Assembly: GCF_023065955.2 (NCBI RefSeq)
Contig: NW_026622930.1
Coordinates: 20,003,449 to 20,067,448, forward strand
Reading direction: 5' to 3'
Source of the DNA: Ursus arctos
Lineage: Eukaryota; Chordata; Mammalia; Carnivora; Ursidae
DNA: 64,000 bases
Shown here: piece after piece, positions 44,721-53,690 of the stretch
How the letters are laid out: each line of letters opens with the position of its first letter
Position numbering within the stretch: the stretch's first letter is position 1
Position numbers and translations under genes: made by a program
Notes under the pieces: model-generated
The model's input: the letters and a program-made list of their open reading frames with translations, nothing else
Told to the model about the DNA's origin: nothing
Databases searched by the model: none

Positions 44721-45863
44721 TGGCCTGATGGATTTCCTGGGGAATTCTACCAAACATTCAAAGAAGAAATAATACCTATTCTCTTAAAGCTATTTCAAAA
44801 AATAGAAACAGAAGGAAAGCTACCAAACTCATTCTATGAGGCCAATATTAACTTGATCCCCAAACCAGGCAAAGACCCCATCAAAAAGGAGAATTACAGA
44901 CCAATTTCCCTGATGAATATGGATGCCAAAATTCTCAACAAGATCCTTGCTAATAGAATCCAACAGTACATTAAAAGGATTATCCATCATCACCAAGTGG
45001 GATTCATCCCTGGGATGCAAGGGTGGTTCAACATTTGTAAATCTATCAGTGTGATAGATTATATCAACAAGAAAAAAGCCAAAAATCATATGATCCTCTC
45101 AATAGATGCATTTGACAAAATACAGCATCCTTTTCTGATTAAAACCCTTCATAGTGTAGGGATAGAGGGTACATTCCTCAATCTCATAAAAACCATCTAT
45201 GAAAAGCCTACAGCAAATATCATTCTCAATGGGGAAAAGCTGGAAGCCTTTCCCTTAAGATCAGGAACACGACAAGGATTCCCACTCTCGCCGCTATTAT
45301 TTAACATAGTACTAGAAGTCCTTGCAACAGCAATCAGACAACAAAAAGGGATAAAAGGTATCCAAATCGGCAAAGAAGAAGTCAAACCGTCTCTCTTCGC
45401 AGATGACATGATACTCTATATGGAAAACCCAAAAGAATCCACTCCGAAACTACTAGAAGTTATAGAGCAATTCAGTAATGTGGCAGGATACAAAATCAAT
45501 GCTCAGAAATCAGTTGCATTTCTATACATGAACAATGAGACTGAAGAAAGAGAAATTAGGGAATCCATCCCATTTACAATAGCACCAAAAATCATATGTT
45601 ATCTTGGAATTAACTTAACCGGAGACATAAAGGATCTATATTCTAGAAACTACAAATCACTCTTGAAAGATATTGAAGAAGACACAAAAAGATGGAAAAA
45701 TATTCCATGCTCATGGATCGGAAGAATTAACATAGTTAAAATGTCCATGCTACCCAGAGCAATCTACACTGCCAATGCTATCCTGATCAAAATACCAATG
45801 ACATTTTTCAAAGAACTGGAACAAACAGCCCTTAAATTTGTGTGGAACCAGAAAAGGCCCTGA
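44721..45863 (+). pseudogene. L1 ORF2 fragment: reverse transcriptase and part of C-terminal region
   Basis: Open from the element's left edge to TGA at 45861-45863, which is a CGA-to-TGA (CpG) change inside the conserved KRP-R stretch. Visible blocks: [30 protein letters not shown], motif A around SIDAFDKIQ (45099-45125), [18 protein letters not shown], and the catalytic FADD motif at 45396-45407. Motif A lacks three residues after the aspartate pair usual in L1 (an in-frame 9-bp loss between two GCA triplets at about 45108). In active L1s this enzyme copies RNA at nicked target DNA; this copy cannot do so. Confidence 0.92.
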
Positions 45864-46186
45864 ATCGCCAAGGAATTGTTGAAAAGGAAAAACAAATCTG
45901 GGGGCATCACAATGCCGGATTTCAAGCTGTACTACAAAGCTGTGATCACAAAGACAGCATGGTACTGGCACAAAAACAGACACATAGACCAATGGAACAG
46001 AATAGAGAACCCAGAAATGGACCCTTGGCTTTTTGGGCAACTAATCTTTGATAAAGCAGGAAAAAACATCCCGTGGAAAAAAGACAGTCTCTTCAATAAA
46101 TGGTGCTGAGAAAATTGGACAGCTACTTGCAAAAGAATGAAACTTGACCAGTCTCTCACACCATACACGAAGATAACTCCAAATGG
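45864..46186 (+). pseudogene. L1 ORF2 middle segment, disrupted
   Basis: The same frame continues after the 45861 stop ([44 protein letters not shown]). It meets a second stop, TGG-to-TGA in FNKWCWENW, at 46107-46109. It then reads on through [15 protein letters not shown] to a one-base loss near 46170-46185, which shifts the phase. All three lesions separate the RT region from the C-terminus. Confidence 0.88.
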
Positions 46187-47149
46187 ATGAAAGACCTCGA
46201 TGTGAGACAGGAATCCATCAACATCCTAGAGGAGAGCATAGGCAGCAATCTCTATGACATCGGCCGCAGCAACCTCTATGACATCGGCCACAGCAACGTT
46301 TTTCATGACACATCTCCAAAGGCAAGAGAAACAAAAGATAAAATGAACTTGTGGGACTTCATCAAGGTAAAAAGCTTCTGCACAGCCAAGGAAACAGTCA
46401 AAAAAACTAAGAGGCAGCCCACAGAATGGGAGAATATATTTGCAAATGATACTACAGATAAAAGACTGGTATCCAAGATCTATAAAGAACTTCTCAAACT
46501 CAATTCACGAGAAACAAATAAACAAATCATAAAATGGGCAGAAGATATGAACAGACACTTTTCCAATGAAGACATACAAATGGCTAACAGACACATGAAA
46601 AAATGTTCAAAATCATTAGCCATCAGGGAAATTCAAATCAAAACCACACTAAGATACCACCTTACGCCAGTTAGAATGGCAAAAATTGACAAGGCAAGAA
46701 ACAACAATTGTTCGAAAGGATGTGGAGAAAGGGGATCCCTCCTACATTGTTGGTGGGAATGCAAGTTGGTACAGCCACTGTGGAAAACAGTGTGGAGGTC
46801 CCTTACAAAGTTAAAAATTGAGCTACCCTATGATCCACTCATTGCTCTACTGGGTATCTACCCCAATGATACAGATGTAGTGAAGAGAAGGGCCATATGC
46901 ACCCCAATGTTCATAGCAGCATTGTCCACAATAGCTAAATCATGGAAGGAGCCGAGATGCCCTTCCACAGATGACTGGATTAAGAAGTTGTGGCCCATAT
47001 ATACAGTGGAATATTACTCAGCTATCAAAAAGAACGATTTCTCAACATTTGCTACAGCATGGATGGCACTGGAGGAGATAATGCTAAGTGAAATAAGTCA
47101 AGCAGAGAAAGATAATTATCAAATGATTTCTCTCATCTATGGAACATAA
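46187..47149 (+). pseudogene. L1 ORF2 C-terminal part
   Basis: An open frame of about 320 codons in the shifted phase, ending at the natural ORF2 stop at 47147-47149. Visible blocks: [49 protein letters not shown], a cysteine/histidine segment [18 protein letters not shown] (about 46710-46765, the L1 C-terminal CCHC-like domain), [26 protein letters not shown] and [21 protein letters not shown] 24-bp tandem duplication (46242-46289) repeats eight residues (SNLYDIGR). The ATG is internal, not a real start. Confidence 0.92.
46242..46289 (+). repeat. 24-bp tandem duplication in L1 ORF2
   Basis: Two copies of GCAGCAA(T/C)CTCTATGACATCGGCC lie head to tail, differing at one base. The length keeps the frame. 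Confidence 0.9.
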
Positions 47150-47260
47150 GAACTAGGAAGATCGGTAGGGGAAGAAAGGGATAAAGAAAGGGGGGTAGTC
47201 AGAAAGGGGAATGAAGCATGAGAGACTATGGACTCTGAGAAACAAACTGAGGGCTTCAGA

Positions 47261-47285
47261 GGGGAGGGGGGTGGGGGTATGGGAC
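47261..47285 (+). other. G-rich, quadruplex-capable stretch in L1 3' UTR
   Basis: GGGGAGGGGGGTGGGGGTATGGG contains four G-runs of at least three separated by 1-3 bases. L1 3' UTRs commonly carry such a tract. Confidence 0.7.
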
Positions 47286-47699
47286 AGACTGGTGATGGGT
47301 AGTAAGGAGGGCACGTATTGCATGGTGCACTGGGTGTTATACGCAACTAATGAATCATCGAACTTTACATCAAAAACCAGGGATGTACTGTATGGTGACT
47401 AACATAATATAATAAAAATATTATGAAGAAGAAGAAAAAGAATTGTGGCTGGCACATAGTAAGTGCTATATATGTTTATAAAATAAAATACAATTAAATA
47501 AACTTAAAGGATGTTCATTTCAAAATAGAGATGGTTTTCCTATCACAATGGAAAACAGTAATGTTTACGTAAAAATGGCTGGAGAATTATGCCAAGGGGA
47601 AGTTTTAACACTTAAGACGGATTGCGTTGAATAGGTTCATTTATCGTTTCCTTCTTGTGAGAGTTATCAAAGCATGTGGCCTGACCTCTTGGCACTTCT

Positions 47700-47985
47700 G
47701 CAAGGTGTTTTCCATCCCGCTATTATATCCCTCCTCCACTCTAACAGGGATCTGGTTGAGTTAACAGGCTCCCTCACCCTCTGGCTTCTGGTTTGGCTGA
47801 ACCATCTTCAGGAGATTATAAAGCAAGAGACAGTATGATCAGGGTTTTTTTCTCCCCTGACTTGCATTTTCTCTTGGTTTGGCCCACACTTTATAAATAG
47901 CTGTTTATGAATCCTTCTGCATTTACCCAGTTTGAATGAGCCATCTATTTTCTTCCAGGTCTCTAAGATGGCCCCACAGCAGAAA
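47700..47985 (+). mobile_element. LTR-like repeat, 3' part (same family as 37632 and 50690)
   Basis: CCCTCACCCTCTGGCTTCTGG, then CCACACTTTATAAATAGCTG, CATTTACCCAGTTTGAATGAGCCATCTATTTTC and CCAGGTCTCTAAG. The end block is shared with the 50690 copy (CATTTGAACCATCTG). Interior segments are missing. Confidence 0.45.
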
Positions 47986-48861
47986 TGTACTCTCATTACT
48001 CATCCCTCATAATTAAGTCCTACAATGCTAAGATTGCTCCCATAGTAGAGTTATTTAAATTCCAGGTCCACCAGCTTAAATGAAACAGCCCCAAAGTCAA
48101 AATGGATTTTCTTAGCTTCATCACTTAGCAAATAAATTGATGGAAAAGTCTATTCCCTTAGCACAACCAAGGTGGGGAATCCAGGTTTTGTATATTATGG
48201 CCAGAAACCTCAAAACATTTGCATTCATCTTCACCAACCATGCTCCCCTTGGTCCCACTCACTTCTAAAAGGTAACACATAAAAGATAATGGAATGAAAA
48301 TCCAAATATCACTTCCCTACTTCAAAATATAAATTTTTTGAGCCAGTGGAAGAAAAACATAATTCCAAAGGGCAAAGAAACCATAAAACATTGCCTTTAT
48401 GAGATGTGACACTGCCCATTAGTGAATTGCGGACCTGTGTGAACCATATGATCAATCATATTAACTTTCTTCCCTTTGAAAAAAGAGAGAACTCATGACA
48501 TGAGTGTTGTAAGTGCAGGGAAGGGTAACACAACAAGGACACCAATATATCATGCATGGAATAATCACGACCTCACTGAACTCTAGAATGATGAGGAGAA
48601 GGGAATTGAATATCATCTATTCCAGAATCCAATTCCCCTCCTTTATGTGCAGAACACCAGTGTTTGCCAAGATATTAGTTCATTATTTTCAGAAAAGAGT
48701 TGCACAAACAAGTCAGAGAAACACTCAATTAATCGAGCTAATTAAATGTCATTAAGAGAATTCTCAGAGTTTTTGCTATATTTTAAACATGCATTATAAA
48801 TTTCCAAGAGGAAGCCATACTATATATGCACTCGCTCCTAACATTAGCTGTCTCAGAGAGC
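47986..48861. other. Unassigned sequence
   Basis: No element recognised. The 80-codon frame at 48513-48755 has no domain. Confidence 0.3.
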
Positions 48862-48990
48862 ACAGTTCTAGCTCAATCGCTCACTTTACAGATGAGAAAA
48901 CTAAAGCACAGAGAGGTTACGTTGGCCAGCATAACACTGAAATGGCAACAGAGTCTGAAATCTTCTGGCTGTGATCCTTGTGGTGCCTTC
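48862..48990 (-). mobile_element. MIR fragment, antisense
   Basis: CTCACTTTACAGATGAGAAAACTAAAGCACAGAGAGGTTACG, CAGAGTCTGAAATCTTCTGGCTG: reversed MIR core. Confidence 0.75.
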
Positions 48991-49040
48991 AGCCATTTTT
49001 ATGCTTCTGTGGGATTTAATATTTACACGTATACATATAT

Positions 49041-49088
49041 ATATATGTACGCACGTATATATAATTATATATACGTGCGTGCATATAT
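49041..49088. repeat. Long near-perfect palindrome, purine-pyrimidine alternating
   Basis: The central 28 bp (49051-49078) is an exact palindrome. It starts GCACGTATATATA and is completed by its reverse complement. With one mismatch it extends to about 48 bp (49041-49088). The sequence alternates CG/TA/CA steps throughout. The frames crossing it are artefacts (YTYIYMYARIYNYIYVRAYI and similar). Confidence 0.93.
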
Positions 49089-49624
49089 TCACATATATAT
49101 GTATTTGAAAAGCAGTAGAGAAATTACTCTGTCAAATTCCATTCTCCAAACTAAAGAAAACGGAGTTTTAAAAATTTACCTAACATTAACAAAAGCACTC
49201 CATTCCGCAAACAAATACACATATGGAGGAGGCACCAAATCATCTTTATTCTGCAGACCGAGATTTGGAAAAGGCATGTGATTTCCCCCAAGATCATTTA
49301 TTGGTAAATGGCGAAATAAGAATTTAAATAGATAGGTCAAAGGCTGCTCTTTGCAGAGTTTCATATAGAAAGAATCCATGAATATATGGCTTATTTCCCA
49401 AGGCAGAGCCATGAAGGGACTCACGTTCATGGTACTTTTCAACTAACCAGAGTTGGAAATGCCAATGTCCAAGAGTCTCTGCCAGGACAACAAGCTAGAA
49501 ATTTAAGAGAAAATGAAAAAAATATAAGGAGAGAATCTCAAGGAAGGATCTTTAAAAACAACGTTAAAAGGGAATTGGGACACAGAGAGAGCAAAGGTTA
49601 TTGCTTGGCACAGGTAATGATGAT
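49089..49624. other. Unassigned sequence
   Basis: No recognised repeat. Opposite-strand frames of 88 (-) and 85 (+) codons lack domains. Confidence 0.3.
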
Positions 49625-49792
49625 GATAGCTAACATTTATTGAATGCTTATTATTTTCCAGGCACTGTTATAAGTGCTTTATGACTGTTACCTCATTAAG
49701 TTTCACAACTATGACATGAGGTACACACTATTATTCTTCCCATTTTGCATACAAGAAGCTGAGGCTCCATGAGATTAATTAACTTGTTTAAT
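49625..49792 (-). mobile_element. MIR SINE, antisense
   Basis: TAGCTAACATTTATTGAATGC, TTCCAGGCACTGTTATAAGTGC, CATTTTGCATACAAGAAGCTGAGGC: reversed MIR 3' half. Confidence 0.8.
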
Positions 49793-49849
49793 TAATACTT
49801 AGAAAAGAATATTTTATTTGATCTGTATGCTCAACCACATTTCCAGAGA

Positions 49850-50110
49850 AGTCAGCATTTCATGCTGCCAAGACAATTGGCAGTTCTAAAATACATTTCT
49901 AAAAGACCTGCAGGGCTGGAAATAATTGAAGCCAGACGCCACACCCTCATCCTTTTTCTTAGCTGCATTACATTTAGCTAACTGGAGAACAATTATCTTA
50001 GTCCCTGTCTTTTCTGTGCTCTAAAATGTCGCATTAAAGAGTAACCATCCATCAGTTAGCCATATGGTATTTAATTAGTAACTCAGTTTTATCCGTGTGA
50101 AAGTCCTGAA
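49850..50110. promoter_or_regulatory. Candidate conserved non-coding element
   Basis: Repeat-free. It contains CATGCTGCCAAGACAATTGGCAG (NFI-like TGCCAA/TTGGCA pair), GGAAATAATTGAAGCC, TTAGCTGCATTACATTTAGC, GAGAACAATTATC and GGTATTTAATTAGTAACTC. Enhancer-like texture; conservation untested. Confidence 0.3.
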
Positions 50111-50385
50111 AGAGTCCACTAACCTGGGGAAAAGTGTATGTTGAATTTGAAAGACGGTGTGGGATACCTGAACTCCTGATCCAGGGGCGAACCTAGGTGG
50201 TGGTAGTTCATTCCCATCTTCCTTGTCCCATCTAAACTCAGGAGCCATGTGATGACCTTCTAACTGCCAGAAACGAAATTGAGAATGTCTAGTTTAACAA
50301 GTATCTAGCCATAATAAAAGTTGTCGTTGCTATTATAATGTGTATGTAAAGTAAGATTCAACTTAAATTTTAAAAAGGGCAGTGG

Positions 50386-50562
50386 GGGAGGCGCCTGGGT
50401 GGCTCCATTGTTAAACATCTGCCTTGGGGGGCTCAGGTCATGATCCCAGATTCCTGGGATGGAACCCCACATGGAGCTCCCTGCTCAGTGGGAAGCCTGC
50501 TTCTCCCTCTCCCACTCCCCTGCTTGTGCTCCCTCTCTCGCTGTCTCTCTCTCTCTGTCAAA

Positions 50563-50605
<43 letters not shown>

Positions 50606-50611
50606 AAAAAA
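50386..50611 (+). mobile_element. SINEC (Can-SINE) with long (AAAT)n tail
   Basis: The head is GGGAGGCGCCTGGGTGGCTC. AACCCCACATGGAGCTCCC and CTCGCTGTCTCTCTCTCTG follow. The AAAT tail of about 50 bp at 50561-50611 is the longest of any SINEC here. TSDs were not clear. The 91-codon frame on - starts YLFIYLFIY from the tail. Confidence 0.92.
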
Positions 50612-50689
50612 TGGGAGTCAACTTATGTATAAGAAGGAACATGGACCTGGAAGACTCAAGAACATGGATCAAATTTGGATATGACAGCA

Positions 50690-51160
50690 AGTACTGGTCA
50701 ATTTCCAATTATCCCTACCCCATTCTATTCTCCATTCTTCCCTGACCTTCTCTGTGCCCCGGGAGGCTGGCTCTGGCAGCTCCCTTGACTGCTGGCAGCC
50801 AGTTGGTTTCAACCAGTAAGAGGCACGTGCAGGAGATAAGAAGGCAGGAAGTAAGGGTTGAGTATATTTTCTCTTCTTTCACTCTACGGCTCTGGCGGTA
50901 GCTGTGAGCCTTTACAGCTTTAGTTCCCACCAGTTCTCACTGGGTTTTGGAAATACTATTTCCTTCTTTGGTCCCTCCAGACCTGAGGGGTTCTAATGGC
51001 TTCCTTTAAGTTGCTTGTCTCTGAATACCTCCTCATCCCTTTCTATTACCTTTATCGTATCCACATCTCTACATGGACCTTGTCATTAAATTATCTTCAT
51101 TTGAACCATCTGGGAAGGACTGTTTCCTGTCAGTATCCTAACTGGCTCAGCTACTTACTT
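50690..51160 (+). mobile_element. LTR-like medium-reiteration repeat
   Basis: CTATTCTCCATTCTTCCCTGACCTTCTCTGTGCC, CTGGCAGCCAGTTGGTTTCAACC, GGCACGTGCAGGAGATAAG, TGTCATTAAATTATCTTCATTTGAACCATCTGGG. This is the same family as the antisense copy at 37632-38112 and the partial copy at 47700. No genes. Confidence 0.5.
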
Positions 51161-51399
51161 ATCAGCCATATGCTCTCAATCCTTTACCTTTCTTTAGTCT
51201 CCATTTGATTAACTGCAAAAAGGATGTAATCTTTACTTTGCAGTGTTCTTGTAGATAATGTGTGTTATCTACAAGAAAAACCAGCATATCAGTAGGATGA
51301 ATTTGATTAAAAAGGTAATGGAGATTTTTTTTTTTTCAGCACGGCTGCCAACAGAACACATGAGCAAGAGTAACCTTACACTTCTGGTTAATAATGACA
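51161..51399. other. Unassigned sequence
   Basis: Short gap with a T-run at 51326-51339. Nothing recognised. Confidence 0.3.
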
Positions 51400-51515
51400 G
51401 AAGAACTATGGTATCAGATGAGGAAAATGAGGCAGAGAAATAAGCTACTTGTCTGTGGTCACACACCTGTGTCAGTGGCAGAGCTGAGATCTGACCGGGT
51501 TAATGGCATCCACTG
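51400..51515 (-). mobile_element. MIR fragment, antisense
   Basis: ATCAGATGAGGAAAATGAGGCAGAG, GTGGTCACACACCTGTGTCAGTGGCAGAGCTGAGATCTGACC: reversed MIR core and 5' half. Confidence 0.75.
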
Positions 51516-51529
51516 TGGGCACATATTGT

Positions 51530-51722
51530 CTGCTGTGAATATTCTTGGACGTGTACCTTCTGGTACAAATGCACAAGAATTTCTCTAGGTAAATTACCTA
51601 ACCGTGGAATGGCTGGGTCGTTGATGTGCTCATATTCAACTTAGTAGATATTACCAAACTGCCTTCCAAAATGTTTGTACCAATTGACATTTGCAGTAAA
51701 TGAGAGCATTTTAGATTTTTTT
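51530..51722 (-). mobile_element. Old L1 (L1M) 3' region, antisense
   Basis: GTGAATATTCTTGGACGTGTACC, AATTTCTCTAGGTAAATTACCTAACCGTGGAATGGCTGGGTC, CCAAACTGCCTTCCAAAATG and TTTGTACCAATTGACATT follow the reversed L1M 3' end order (usual: TGGAATTGCTGGGTCATA, AACTGCCAAACTGTTTTCC). Confidence 0.75.
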
Positions 51723-51768
51723 GGTTACAAGGGGGAAAAAATTATGCATGTTAAGTTCTTGGCTTACA

Positions 51769-51968
51769 GGGGCACCTGGATAGCTCAGTCATTAAGCGTC
51801 TGCCTTCGGCTCAGGGCGTGATCCCAGGGTCCTGGGATCAAGCCCGCATCGGGCTCCCTGCCCTGCTGCGATCCTGCTTCTTCCTCTCCCACTCCCCCTG
51901 CTTGTGTTCCTTCTCTTGCTGGCCGTCTCTCTCTCTGTCAAATAAATAAATAATATCTTAAAAAAAAA
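51769..51968 (+). mobile_element. SINEC (Can-SINE), full length
   Basis: GGGGCACCTGGATAGCTCAG, TTAAGCGTCTGCCTTCGG, CTCCCACTCCCCCTGCTTG, and an AAATAAATAAATAATATC tail. TSD AAGTTCTTGGCTTACA at 51753-51768, repeated at 51969-51983. Confidence 0.95.
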
Positions 51969-52215
51969 AGTTCTTGGCTTACATTAGGGATTTGATACAG
52001 GGCAACAGAAGTTCTGAAAATACAAACTCTAGCATGTTATTACGTGGCCTACACTGTATATTATATTTAAATTCTTATCAGCCTGCGATGTTCATGATTA
52101 TGCAGATTCCTTACTTCGTCCTTCCATTTATTTTCCAGGACTTTGGTCATGGTTTAGTCATCTGCATTAGATCAGTGGAGATGAAAAAGGCATATGCGAG
52201 ATGAAATTTAACTCA

Positions 52216-52330
52216 AAAAAATTTATTGAGCAAGTACCCCTGCGTTGTTCATTGTATTCAGCCCAAGGGACACAACGATAGGAATGAAGTGGGTCTCTAT
52301 ACTCAGAGTACATAAAGCTAGTGAGAATCA
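52216..52330 (-). mobile_element. L2 3' end, antisense
   Basis: AAAAATTTATTGAGCAAGTACCCCTGCG, then CAGCCCAAGGGACACAACGATAGGAATGAAGTGGG and CATAAAGCTAGTGAG: reversed L2 terminus. Confidence 0.65.
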
Positions 52331-52439
52331 GCTACAAATTTTGGTTTAGTTTTTTTCTTCTAATGCAAAATTTAAATTTACACAAAATGAGATGTATTTA
52401 TATGAAGTATATATTTGCTGTTTCAATAAATACACACAT

Positions 52440-53690
52440 CTATATAAGCCAAAGCTCTATCATGATATCAACCCCAAAAGTTTTCTCTTGTCCATTCCTC
52501 AGCAGTCCCAGTCCCCTGCCCCCACTGTTCTGATTTCTTTCATCATAGATTAATTTCACTTATACCCTTGCATGTAAAATGTCATTATTCTCTAGTTACT
52601 TCAAAATTTCCCCTTTATCCTTGCCTTTCAGCAGTTTGATTATGCTATGCTCTTGTTTTTGCTATTTTGTTGTTATTACCCACAGGTCCCCAAGGTTCTG
52701 TTCATTTTTTTCAATCTTATTTGCTCTGTCTTCAGATTTGTCTGCTATTGAGTTAACTTTAAGTTCACTGATGACTTTCCTTATATTCTCTATTCTGCCA
52801 ATAAACCTATCTAGGGAAATTTTAATTTTGGTATTTTATTTTTCAGTTCTAAAATTTTCATTTACTTCTATTTCTCTACTGAGATTTCCCATGTTTCCAT
52901 TTATTATTAGCTTATTTTCCTTGACTTCACGGAGTATAACTATAATAACCGTTTTAAAATCTTTGCTCATTCCCACATCTGAATCATCTCATGGTTGGTC
53001 TCAGTTGAATTCCTATTCTTTTAAGTCTGGTTCTCCATATATCGAGCAATTTTGCATTGTATCCCAGACAGTGCAGATACTATGTCATAGAGACCCTAGA
53101 CCCTATCATGTTCCCCAAAAGAGTATTGACACCTTAGTTTTTATAGGCAATTAACTTGGTTGCACCCAATATACAAACTCTTTTTTGGGAAGCAATTCAA
53201 TTTCAGTTCAGTCTTTTATCGCTAGCTGTGAAAATATGAGTCTTCTCTGCCCTTGCGTGGATCAGGAGGTCAGCCAGGGACTTAAACTGTATTTTTATTT
53301 TGATTGATTGATTGATTGATTGGAAGTGTGTACAAGCAAGCGAGTGGGGTGGAGGGTGGATGCAGAGGGAGAGAGAGAGAGAGAATCTTAAGCAGGCTCC
53401 AGGCCCAGGGCAGAAGCCCACATGGCTTGATCTCACAACCCTGAGATCATGACCTGAGCCGAAATCAAGAGTCAGACGTTCAACCAACTGAGCCACCAAG
53501 GCACCCTTAAACTGTATTTTTATATAGCACTTGAGGCTCCTCTTCTCTGGTTCTCTCCCTCATAAGAGCCCCCTTCTCTTTTTCATGGCTAGTGCCTTCC
53601 AAATTTGTACTCTGCTCTTCAGACCAGCTTCAGATTTTCTGAGTCTTGACCATCCTACACAGTGTTGACTTCGGCCTATTCTCAGAATAA
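52440..53690 (-). mobile_element. Old L1M/HAL1-like LINE, antisense, interrupted by a SINEC
   Basis: CAGTCCCCTGCCCCCACTGTTCTGATTTC...CATAGATTAATTTCAC is a reversed L1M-type 3' UTR. From 52610 come TTTCAGCAGTTTGATTATGC, GTCCCCAAGGTTCTGTTCATTTTTTTCAATC, TTTAAGTTCACTGATGAC, TTTTTCAGTTCTAAAATTTTCATTT and TTTTAAAATCTTTGCTCATTCCCACATCTGAATCATCTC, an ORF1-side block. A 3' UTR placed close to ORF1-like sequence suggests a HAL1 (half-LINE) or an internally deleted L1M. It probably continues past the SINEC to about 53690. Confidence 0.6.
53299..53506 (-). mobile_element. SINEC (Can-SINE), antisense, older type
   Basis: A (GATT)n segment, AGAGAGAGAGAATCTTAAGC, GAGCCGAAATCAAGAGTCAGACG and CTGAGCCACCAAGGCACCC. 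TSD TTAAACTGTATTTTTAT at 53282-53298 and about 53507-53523. The tail carries GATT repeats in place of the usual AAAT. Confidence 0.93.

Larger units (their letters stand above)
44720..47438 (+). mobile_element. L1 LINE, 5'-truncated, carnivore lineage
   Basis: About 2.7 kb running from within the ORF2 reverse-transcriptase domain to the 3' end. It has a G-rich polypurine 3' UTR (47150-47400), the word TGGTGCACTGGGTGTTATACGC, a poly(A) signal AATAAA at 47411-47416 and a GAAGAAGAAGAAAAAG tail. Target duplications AGAACTGTGG (44710 on) and AGAATTGTGG (47439 on) flank it. ORF1, the endonuclease domain and the promoter are absent. It is inactive but only moderately decayed, and much younger than the L1M at 24.4 kb. 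Confidence 0.95.
44500..47485 (+). mobile_element. MIR SINE, split by the L1 insertion
   Basis: Left part 44500-44719: TCAGACAGCCTGACTGCAG, CCATTTGCAAAATGGGGAAAATAACAGTAATAATAGG and TTAAAGCATTTAGAACTGTGG. The right part from about 47449, CTGGCACATAGTAAGTGCTATATATG, completes the MIR 3' end. The 2.7-kb L1 sits between, with AGAACTGTGG / AGAATTGTGG as the duplicated target. Confidence 0.8.

Noticed and set aside
47261..47285. G-quadruplex-like tract, considered as a host regulatory element
   Set aside because: It is part of the L1 3' UTR polypurine region and explained by that element.
48826..49281. 151-codon frame
   Set aside because: It crosses a MIR and the AT/CG palindrome; its core (YTYIYMYARIYNYIYV) is simple-sequence translation.
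52579..53154. 191-codon open frame on +
   Set aside because: It runs antisense to the L1M/HAL1-like element and is rich in S, F, L and I, as expected from the reverse complement of a lysine/asparagine-rich ORF1.
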